Part shown: piece after piece, positions 1-5,299 of the stretch | Numbering within the stretch: the first letter of the stretch is position 1 | Layout: the number at the start of each line of letters is the position of its first letter | Assembly: GCA_019423445.1 (NCBI GenBank) | Contig: JAHZBJ010000084.1 | Location: 1-9,079 of the forward strand | DNA length: 9,079 nucleotides | Direction of reading: 5' to 3' | Source of the DNA: Oscillospiraceae bacterium | GTDB taxonomy: Bacteria; Bacillota; Clostridia; Oscillospirales; Ruminococcaceae | The notes under the pieces: model-generated | The model's database searches: none | What the model saw: only the letters and a program-made list of their open reading frames with translations | Told to the model about the DNA's origin: nothing | Translations under genes and position numbers: made by a program

Positions 1-1
1 T

Positions 2-151
2 TTTTCCAATCCTCAGCTTTGGATGCGGGACCGGATCCTTGAAGTAGCCGGGGTGATGCCCCACGGCGCGCAGTCGGCGGCAGTGCTGAATCCCGAGCTT
101 GCCAAGGCCAGGGAGTGTTGTCAGCAGCTTTCGAAAGAATCTGAGGACTGA
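2..151 (+). CDS. C-terminal end of an unrecognised protein (5' part outside the window)
   Basis: An open frame enters from the left edge and runs 49 codons to a TGA at 149-151. The visible tail contains RDRILEVAGVMPHGAQ, then a segment rich in Ala, Glu and Lys with a Cys-Cys pair, and ends in KESED. A polar, charged, Gln/Lys/Glu-rich end fits a soluble protein's C-terminal helix. No family is recognised from this fragment. It is accepted as coding because it has no stop, shows good codon use in frame, and stops 49 bases before the ribosome binding site and start of the next same-strand gene. There is no terminator between them, so it may be the upstream member of that operon. No alternative strand or frame is convincing, but the piece is short. 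Confidence 0.5.
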   Translation, partial: FSNPQLWMRDRILEVAGVMPHGAQSAAVLNPELAKARECCQQLSKESED

Positions 152-166
152 TCCCCGAATACCGCG

Positions 167-195
167 CCCCCAAAGAGCCCATGCTACTGGGGGAG
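167..195 (+). promoter_or_regulatory. Ribosome binding site of the DUF975-like gene with a possible masking hairpin
   Basis: The purine run GGGGGAG at 189-195 serves the ATG at 201. Its TGGGGG part (188-193) is fully complementary to CCCCCA at 167-172, giving a 6-bp GC-rich stem with a 15-base loop. In mRNA this could hide the ribosome binding site. The pairing is seen directly; a regulatory role is inference, and such short pairings are common in GC-rich DNA. Confidence 0.3.
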
Positions 196-200
196 TGTGA

Positions 201-1007
201 ATGGTTATGAAGCTGCGCAGACATATTAAGCGCCAGGCTCGGGCTGTGCTGGCAGGGCATCTTTCGGCGGCGGCCTGTCTTTTTCTGGTGTGGGCCCTGG
301 TCTGGGGGGCAGTCTCTTTCGCCGACAGGGCGGTTTTCCGTCTGATGGGCTATCGGTTGGAATGGGCCGGTGGGGCAGGATGGGACTGGCTTTCCGGGAA
401 AGGAGCAGTGACAGCCTCGTTGATACTGCTGGCGGCCAGGATGGTGCTCCTGATCCCTATGAAGGTAGGGGCTATGGGCTGGTTTTCTGCCCTGGCCCGG
501 GGAGAGGGGGAACCGATACGGAAGATCTTCCGTCCCTATAGCAGCCGTCTTTGGCTGCGCTCCTTGGCTGCTGCCCTGTATACCGGGGCCGTTTCCTGGG
601 GCGTGGCCCTGGCGCCTCTGGGTTTGGCGGTATGGACGCTGTGGTCCTTGGGTGGGCAGCTGAAAGATGCTTCCCCGCCGGTTCTGGCCCTTGGGGCGGC
701 GGTGGGCGGAGTGGCGGCGATAGCCTGGCTGCTGGCGGCCCGTGCTTTTGCCCAGCGGTACGCTATGGTGCCGGTGCTCCTTGGACCGGAGTATGGGCGC
801 ACCGTGCGCCAGGCTGTTGCCCTTTCGGTGGAGTGTACCCAGGGACACCGCTGGCGGCTGCTCTGGATGGATCTGACATTTTTGCCGTGGTTTGCCGCCT
901 GTCTCCTGGTGGCGCCGGCCCTTTATGTCCTGCCCTATTACACCGCCAGCCGGGTGTGCTACAGCCGGTTCCTCTATTACCGGCGCTATCCTTCCGGCCA
1001 GGGCTGA
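201..1007 (+). CDS. Polytopic membrane protein, DUF975-like
   Basis: A 268-residue integral membrane protein. Hydrophobic segments lie at about residues 21-40, 69-90, 120-148, 161-183 and 224-246, and the N-terminus is basic (KLRRHIKRQAR), consistent with a cytoplasmic start. The C-terminal third has the layout I associate with the DUF975 family: an RYAMVPVLL segment, an amphipathic stretch, then GHRWRLLWMDLTFLPW, a hydrophobic helix ending in LPYYTASR, and an aromatic, Arg-rich tail. The function of that family is not established, so none is assigned. The start ATG at 201 has GGGGGAG five bases upstream. A second in-frame ATG at 207 (MVMK) is also possible at a longer spacing. The HAD hydrolase gene begins 35 bases downstream with no terminator between, so the two are probably cotranscribed. 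Membrane location is confident; the family name is moderately so. Confidence 0.82.
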   Translation: MVMKLRRHIKRQARAVLAGHLSAAACLFLVWALVWGAVSFADRAVFRLMGYRLEWAGGAGWDWLSGKGAVTASLILLAARMVLLIPMKVGAMGWFSALARGEGEPIRKIFRPYSSRLWLRSLAAALYTGAVSWGVALAPLGLAVWTLWSLGGQLKDASPPVLALGAAVGGVAAIAWLLAARAFAQRYAMVPVLLGPEYGRTVRQAVALSVECTQGHRWRLLWMDLTFLPWFAACLLVAPALYVLPYYTASRVCYSRFLYYRRYPSGQG

Positions 1008-1042
1008 ACGTCCCGGAAGAAAAACAACAAGGAGTGGACAGC

Positions 1043-1651
1043 ATGATTCGAAATATAGTTTTTGATATTGGGATGGTCCTGGTGGAATGGACGCCCTTGG
1101 AGTGGCTGACCAAACGCTATGGACCGGAGAAAGGGAAGGCCTTGTGGCTTGCCACGGTGGAAAGCCCTTTTTGGAAGAAGCACATCGATTTGGGGTATCT
1201 TACTGAGGAGGAGATTTTTGACGCCTCCGTGGCGGGCAGCCCGGAGCTTGCCGGTGAGATCCGGGAGATCCAGGGGTGCTGGTACGAGATCTTCCGTCCC
1301 ATCCCCGGGACTTCCCAGTTGGCGGAACGTCTGGCAGATGCTGGTTTTCGTCTCTTTTATCTTTCCAATTTCCCCCGGGAGGCGTTCCTCTATTTAAAGG
1401 ATACCTATCCTGTGTTTCGCCGGATGGAGGGCGGGGTGGTTTCCTGGGAGGTCCATTCCTGCAAGCCGGAACCGGCTATTTATACCGCCCTTTTGGAGAA
1501 GTATGGGCTGGTGCCGGGGGAAACGGTGTTCGCCGACGACGTGGAGGCCAATGTGGAGGGAGCCCGGGCCCTGGGAATTCAGGGACATCTTTTCACCGGG
1601 GCGGAGGAGCTGGAGTCCTTTCTCAAAGATGAGATGGGGTGTTCTTTCTGA
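1043..1651 (+). CDS. HAD-superfamily hydrolase (YihX-like, subfamily IA)
   Basis: A 202-residue soluble cytoplasmic protein with all four haloacid-dehalogenase motifs. Motif I is VFDIGMVLVEW with the nucleophile Asp8. Motif II is the Ser of YLSN (Ser108). Motif III is Lys141 in SCKPEPAIY, and motif IV is FADDVEANVEGA with Asp165 and Asp166. The order, spacing and size match the group containing E. coli YihX, an alpha-D-glucose-1-phosphate phosphatase. As in YihX, Gly (Gly10) sits two residues after the nucleophile where many HAD phosphatases have Asp. The Asn usual in DIGNV is Met here. The likely reaction is phosphate-monoester hydrolysis, with the substrate unknown. The ATG at 1043 is chosen because AGGAG (1030-1034) lies eight bases upstream and the domain starts at once. 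The frame stays open upstream, but that extension overlaps the membrane-protein gene and is not protein-like. A strong terminator follows. Confidence 0.9.
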   Translation: MIRNIVFDIGMVLVEWTPLEWLTKRYGPEKGKALWLATVESPFWKKHIDLGYLTEEEIFDASVAGSPELAGEIREIQGCWYEIFRPIPGTSQLAERLADAGFRLFYLSNFPREAFLYLKDTYPVFRRMEGGVVSWEVHSCKPEPAIYTALLEKYGLVPGETVFADDVEANVEGARALGIQGHLFTGAEELESFLKDEMGCSF

Positions 1652-1687
1652 TCCCCTGAGTGCCGCGAAAAATAGTCTTTAAAAAAA

Positions 1688-1716
1688 GGCCCCGGATGCT
1701 GCCCGGGGCCTTTTTT
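1688..1716 (+). terminator. Rho-independent terminator after the HAD gene
   Basis: GGCCCCGG (1688-1695) pairs perfectly with CCGGGGCC (1703-1710) around a 7-base loop and is followed by six T (1711-1716). Seven A precede the stem (1681-1687), so the structure could also act on the minus strand. It lies 36 bases past the HAD stop codon and separates that run from the sigma factor unit. Confidence 0.93.
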
Positions 1717-1718
1717 CA

Positions 1719-1735
1719 GGAAACTGCAAGGAAAC
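1719..1735 (+). repeat. Tandem GGAAAC direct repeat upstream of the sigma factor gene
   Basis: GGAAAC occurs at 1719-1724 and again at 1730-1735, 11 bases apart, about one helical turn. It falls in the 60 bases between the terminator and the sigma gene start. GGAAAC resembles the -35 element of many ECF-dependent promoters. The only CGT-like -10 candidate (1748-1750) lies 23 or 12 bases away instead of about 16-17, so I do not call a promoter. No convincing housekeeping promoter is seen here either. Confidence 0.3.
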
Positions 1736-1776
1736 AGCTTCCAAAACCGTGTAACAGGTGAAAGGAGGGGGAACGC

Positions 1777-2274
1777 ATGGAAAGGACCGGGATGGAACGC
1801 CTGGTGGAGGAATATTCGGACATGATCTTCCGTATCGCCTTCCACAACGTGGGGGAACGGGCGGAAGCCGAGGATATCACCCAGAACGTCTTTGTGAAGC
1901 TGATGGAGAAAGCGCCTCCCTTTGAGGATCGGGAGCATGAACGGGCCTGGATCATTCGGGTCACCCTGAACCTGTGTCGGGACTGGTTCCGGAACCCCTG
2001 GCGGCGCAGAAGGGCAGGGGGGTTGGAGGAATTGGAAAAGGTGCCTGCCCCTTCCGGAGAACCCGGGGAGGGGAGTGAGGTGCTGGCTGCGGTATTGGCC
2101 CTGCCGGTACGGTACCGAAACGCTGTGTATCTCTACTATTACGAGGACTTACCCCTGGCCCGGATTGCCGCCATTTTGGAGACCCGGGAGGGGACGGTAG
2201 CTTCCTGGCTCCACAGGGCCAGAAAACGCCTGCGGGTGACGCTGGAAGGAGGTTTTGACGGTGACGAATCTTGA
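1777..2274 (+). CDS. ECF-type RNA polymerase sigma factor (sigma-70 family)
   Basis: A 165-residue protein with the two-domain layout of extracytoplasmic-function sigma factors. Region 2 spans about residues 9-75, with AEDITQNVFVKL matching the usual DxxQxVF core-binding helix and ERAWIIRVTLNLCRDWFR matching the -10-recognition and melting helix. A basic, then acidic, Pro/Gly-rich linker follows (76-102). Region 4 is at about 103-156, with LPVRYRNAVYLYYYEDL and the helix-turn-helix LARIAAILETREGTVASWLHRARKRL that would read the -35 element. It should bind core RNA polymerase and direct it to a small regulon, possibly including its own operon. The ATG at 1777 has an excellent binding site (AGGAGG at 1763-1768, eight bases away). 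An internal Met6 is less likely. Its 3' end overlaps the next gene by 14 bases, suggesting translational coupling. The family call is secure; the regulon is unknown. Confidence 0.95.
   Translation: MERTGMERLVEEYSDMIFRIAFHNVGERAEAEDITQNVFVKLMEKAPPFEDREHERAWIIRVTLNLCRDWFRNPWRRRRAGGLEELEKVPAPSGEPGEGSEVLAAVLALPVRYRNAVYLYYYEDLPLARIAAILETREGTVASWLHRARKRLRVTLEGGFDGDES
2246..2252 (+). promoter_or_regulatory. Ribosome binding site deciding the GTG start of the putative anti-sigma gene
   Basis: AAGGAGG lies inside the end of the sigma factor coding sequence. It is eight bases from the GTG at 2261 but only two from the TTG at 2255. The spacing argues for GTG as the start. Confidence 0.75.
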
Positions 2275-3682
2275 ACGCTACCGGCTGTCGGTGGACAGCC
2301 TCCAGGCGGGGGAGGATTTGAAGCGCCGGATCCTGGCCCAGCTGGAAGAAGGAAACAAGGAGAAGGCTGCGGCTTTCTCCGCCGGTACCGGCGATGATTC
2401 CAATTCCTGGGAAGGGCGGAAAGGATCGGTCCACCCGGCTCCCAGACGCTGGAAGGGCCTTGCAGCGGCGGCCTGCCTGGCGGTGCTGGCTGCGCTGATC
2501 GTCCCGGGACTTTTGGATCCCGGCGGTTCTTTGGAACCGGGGGACAGCTCGGGGGCAGTACCCAGCAGCGCCTCCCAACAGCAGGAAAACCCTTCCTCCC
2601 AGGCAGAGGAGGGCGGGGAGCTCCCCCGGCTTCCTTTGAAGCTTTCCGTTGGGGGAATGGGCTTTGAAGGACTCATGGCCCGGGATATTGAGGAGCTGCG
2701 GGAGGCAAACCCCTGGCGGGAGGATCTGGGCCTCACCACCCTCCCGGTGTTCCGCAACGCCGTCCCCACCGACCCCGCCGGGGCTCCCTTGGAGGGCTCC
2801 GGCATGACCCGGGAGGAGATGGAAGCCTACGGGGAAGAACTGCTGGCGGCCCTGGGGGACGCCCCGCTGACCAGTGAGGCGGATGACTACTATCTTTGCC
2901 GTCTGGAGGGGAGCCGCTACCAGCTGGATGTTTACAGCAATGGGAAAGTGAAGGTCACCTTTTTGGAGCCGGTGGCCCTGGAAGAAGGGCATCTTGCCAC
3001 CCAGGCGGAGAGCCGGGAGGACTGGGCCGCCATCCTGGAATCCCTCTGGCCCGGCCTTGCCGACCTGGGGGAAGCGGTGGGGATCACCGACCCGGTCTGG
3101 AACATCTGGGGGGACTACACCTATGACGGTCGGCAGAAGTGGGAGACGGAGATCTACCAGGATGACAGCGACCCGGTCCAGGCTATCATTAACTACAATT
3201 TCCGTTCCATGGATCTAGCCATCAGCAGCGAAGCGGACAGCGGTTATACCGATACCCTCTGGCTTGTCTGGGTGGAGAACCCCGACCTGACCCAGAAGGT
3301 GGGGGACTACCCCATTATCTCCCAGGAGGAGGCCCGGGAGCTGCTTTTGGAGGGGCGATATCTCACCACCGTTCCGGAGGATTACCGCCGGGAGGGGATC
3401 CGGGAGGAGGACATCGCCCTGGCGGAGCTGGTCTACCGTACCGAGGAGATGCAGGAATACTTTATGCCCTTCTACCGCTTCCTGGTGGAGCTTCCTGAGG
3501 ATCCCAATGTCCCCATTGCCCAGGGCCTTACCACATACGGAGCCTACTACGTCCCCGCCATCCCCGAGGCGTACCTGGAGGATGTGGGAGAGGCGGAGCT
3601 CTACTTCAACGGTGGCAGGGTGGAGAGCCAGCCGGCTCTGGACGGCGGCGCCATCCGGCAGCAGAGAAAGGATCAGCAGTAG
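2261..3682 (+). CDS. Single-pass membrane protein coupled to the sigma factor; putative anti-sigma or signal-sensing protein
   Basis: A 473-residue protein from the GTG at 2261, overlapping the sigma gene. A cytoplasmic part of about 65 residues (MTNLERYRLSVDSLQAG, then a charged helix) leads to one membrane helix (about 66-85, GLAAAACLAVLAALIVPG). A Pro/Ser/Gln/Glu-rich linker (about 86-125) and an acidic extracytoplasmic region of about 345 residues follow. The operon position, coupling and topology are typical of anti-sigma factors. The zinc-binding HxxxCxxC motif of the classical anti-sigma domain is absent, so this assignment rests on context. The outer part has no signature I can name. 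Its segment from about residue 345 (YPIISQEEARELLLEG, then ELVYRTEEMQEYFMPFYRF and TTYGAYYVPAI) looks like a conserved domain, faintly recalling PepSY/YycI-like folds. Alternatively it could be a sensor regulated by the sigma factor. A hairpin terminator follows 20 bases later. Confidence 0.85.
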   Translation: MTNLERYRLSVDSLQAGEDLKRRILAQLEEGNKEKAAAFSAGTGDDSNSWEGRKGSVHPAPRRWKGLAAAACLAVLAALIVPGLLDPGGSLEPGDSSGAVPSSASQQQENPSSQAEEGGELPRLPLKLSVGGMGFEGLMARDIEELREANPWREDLGLTTLPVFRNAVPTDPAGAPLEGSGMTREEMEAYGEELLAALGDAPLTSEADDYYLCRLEGSRYQLDVYSNGKVKVTFLEPVALEEGHLATQAESREDWAAILESLWPGLADLGEAVGITDPVWNIWGDYTYDGRQKWETEIYQDDSDPVQAIINYNFRSMDLAISSEADSGYTDTLWLVWVENPDLTQKVGDYPIISQEEARELLLEGRYLTTVPEDYRREGIREEDIALAELVYRTEEMQEYFMPFYRFLVELPEDPNVPIAQGLTTYGAYYVPAIPEAYLEDVGEAELYFNGGRVESQPALDGGAIRQQRKDQQ

Positions 3683-3702
3683 AGCCTTGTTCCCCTAGAT
3701 CA

Positions 3703-3737
3703 AAGCAGGACCCGGTTCTGGGAACCGGGTCCTGCTT
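3703..3737. terminator. Hairpin terminator between convergent genes
   Basis: A perfect 16-bp stem, AAGCAGGACCCGGTTC (3703-3718) with its complement (3722-3737), closes a 3-base loop. On the plus strand it is followed by a T-rich stretch (GCTGTTCTTTT), so it should end the sigma factor operon. On the minus strand it lies 30 bases past the lipoprotein stop, but the following run is only CTTTGATC, so termination in that direction is plausible but weaker. Confidence 0.85.
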
Positions 3738-3767
3738 GCTGTTCTTTTGCGGCTTCTGAGGGCCGGG

Positions 3768-5141
3768 TCAGGGGGCGGGGACCACCGTCAGCTCCTGGGC
3801 GTCGATCTGGGCCAGGATCTCCGGATCCGGGTCCCCCAGGGGCCACTGGCCGCTGGCGTAGGGGTCCAGATACAGGGAGTCCAGCCGCACCCCAGCCAGA
3901 GTACGGAGGGTGTCGTCGTTGCATGCCTGGTAGTTGAGAGAGAGGCTGATGAACACATCCTCGTCGAAGGTGGCCAGCTGGGAGAAATCCCGGAGCCGGG
4001 GGGTATCGCTGAAGATGTCAAAGGTGAGACTTTCCAAACCGGGGAAATTTTCGGCGTTGATGAGGGTCATGTCGGTGCGGGTGCCGGAGATGTAGAGAGA
4101 CCGGACCTCCTGGCACCCGGTAAAGCCGGTGATCCCTGCCATATAGGACTGGAGCTCCAGCTCCTCCACCTGGGAACCGGTGAGATCCAGGGCAAAGTCC
4201 TCCTGGAAGCCGCTGATGGCCAGATGCCGGGTGTGGCCCACTTTTAGGGTGGAAAAGTCCGGGGTGTAGTCGATGAGGTCGCAATTCAGAAAGATGGAGT
4301 TCAGCTGCTCCATATTCTCAAAGATGCTGTAGTCGGTAAGATAGAGGTAACTGTTGAAGGTCTCCAGTCCTGTAGCCAGGCGGAAGATCTCAGCATCCGC
4401 TACATAGTTTTCCGGCAGGGTTCCATTCCCCACCAGGGTGTGGTAGTTGAGGACCACGTCGGTGATGAGGTTCTCCATATCCCATTGGGTGATTTCTTCG
4501 GGGCTTTCGATATAGCGGTGTTCCAGGATCAGCCGCCAGACATAGTCCACCAACAGGGGATCGTACTGGCTGATGTCGATGGTGGTGCTGGCGGAGAGCT
4601 CCGCCTCCAGCTCCTGGGTCCGCTCCTGAAGATAGGTGACCCCTGGATTGTCGGAGCCCTCAAAGTCGCAGGAGAGGGGGAGTAATCCATCCCCGGTCTC
4701 CCGAAGCTCCACCTGGGCGGTGCCCAGGGACAGAAAGGGGGCGTGCTCGCCCTCTGCCTGGATGCAGACGGTCCGGTCGGTTTCCTCCGGAGCATCGGTG
4801 AGGGTGTCCGGGTCCAGGAAAACGGAACCGTAAAGCTCCGCCTTTACCTGCCAGGTATCTCCGTCCTGCTCCGCTTCCAGGATCTCGAAGGTTCCCACCC
4901 GGCCGTCGGCGATATTCTCTTCCTCTGGCCAGCCTACCCAATCGGTGGTGAGGGAACTTTCCCAAATCATGGTTTCCAGGGCTTCCTGAAGCGCCTGGGT
5001 TTCCTCGGGGGAAAGACCGGAACTCTCCTGGGAAGAGGATTCTTCTCCCTGAGGCGGGAGGGAGGATGACGGCCTGGAGGAGGCGGCGCATCCAGCCAGC
5101 ACAAGGGATAGGGCGGCGGCGAGGGCGAGAAGTCGTTTCAT
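3768..5141 (-). CDS. Secreted lipoprotein with degenerate leucine-rich-type repeats
   Basis: A 457-residue protein with a lipoprotein signal peptide: basic MKR, hydrophobic core, lipobox LAGC with Cys18 as the lipidation site. A Ser/Pro/Glu-rich linker follows (about 19-48). It should be anchored on the outer face of the membrane. Residues about 50-160 form a beta-rich, acidic region (GTFEILEAEQDGDTWQVKAELYG) that I cannot assign. Residues about 165-265 are mainly helical. From about 272 to 426, short strand-turn units with regularly spaced Leu, Ile and Phe (LNSIFLNC, TRHLAISGF, VEELELQSY, VRSLYISGT, LESLTFDIF, LDSLYLDPY) suggest a degenerate leucine-rich or similar solenoid fold, often used for binding. 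The substrate is unknown. The ATG start has AAAGGAG (5149-5155) seven bases upstream. The gene converges on the sigma unit and stands alone after the ABC operon terminator, so it probably has its own promoter. Confidence 0.87.
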   Translation of the reverse strand: MKRLLALAAALSLVLAGCAASSRPSSSLPPQGEESSSQESSGLSPEETQALQEALETMIWESSLTTDWVGWPEEENIADGRVGTFEILEAEQDGDTWQVKAELYGSVFLDPDTLTDAPEETDRTVCIQAEGEHAPFLSLGTAQVELRETGDGLLPLSCDFEGSDNPGVTYLQERTQELEAELSASTTIDISQYDPLLVDYVWRLILEHRYIESPEEITQWDMENLITDVVLNYHTLVGNGTLPENYVADAEIFRLATGLETFNSYLYLTDYSIFENMEQLNSIFLNCDLIDYTPDFSTLKVGHTRHLAISGFQEDFALDLTGSQVEELELQSYMAGITGFTGCQEVRSLYISGTRTDMTLINAENFPGLESLTFDIFSDTPRLRDFSQLATFDEDVFISLSLNYQACNDDTLRTLAGVRLDSLYLDPYASGQWPLGDPDPEILAQIDAQELTVVPAP

Positions 5142-5214
5142 AGTGGTTCTCCTTTCTGGGGGTGTTTCTGGGCGCGGCCCCAGACGTCTTTTGGGGACAA
5201 CAACCTGATGCTTT

Positions 5215-5245
5215 AGATAACGTTTTGGAAAGAGGATTATTGCAA
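5215..5245 (-). promoter_or_regulatory. Possible promoter for the lipoprotein gene
   Basis: On the minus strand, TTGCAA (5240-5245) could be a -35 element and TTATCT (5215-5220) a -10 element, with a 19-base spacer that is longer than the ideal 17. This is the only AT-rich stretch in the 158-base gap upstream of the lipoprotein gene, and it begins just after the ABC operon terminator. The match is weak. Confidence 0.28.
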
Positions 5246-5287
5246 AAGGAAAAGGCCGCCCCCTGCCCAGGCGAGGAAAGGGGCGGC
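5245..5287 (-). terminator. Intrinsic terminator of the MarR-ABC-ABC operon
   Basis: Read on the minus strand, GCCGCCCC (5280-5287) pairs with GGGGCGGC (5255-5262) across a 17-base loop that contains further G/C complementarity. It is followed by the U-rich run CCTTTTCCTTTT (about 5245-5256). The stem begins 12 bases beyond the stop codon of the second ABC gene, exactly where an operon terminator is expected. Confidence 0.8.
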
Positions 5288-5299
5288 TGCTGGCGGGAC

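Noticed and set aside
551..1042. N-terminal extension of the HAD frame by 164 codons
   Set aside because: The extension overlaps the membrane-protein gene in another frame and is Gly/Cys/Pro-rich. The ATG at 1043 has a well-placed AGGAG and the HAD domain starts at that point.
1719..1752. ECF-type promoter GGAAAC...CGT before the sigma gene
   Set aside because: The spacing between either GGAAAC copy and the CGT is 23 or 12 bases, not the usual 16-17, so a promoter call is not supported.
1961..2992. A 343-codon minus-strand open frame opposite the sigma and anti-sigma genes
   Set aside because: It crosses the boundary between two well-supported plus-strand genes, has Pro/Arg/Gly-rich composition, and shows no family motif.
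3747..4247. A 166-codon plus-strand open frame opposite the lipoprotein gene
   Set aside because: It lies entirely within the C-terminal half of the lipoprotein coding sequence and its composition is that of an antisense shadow.
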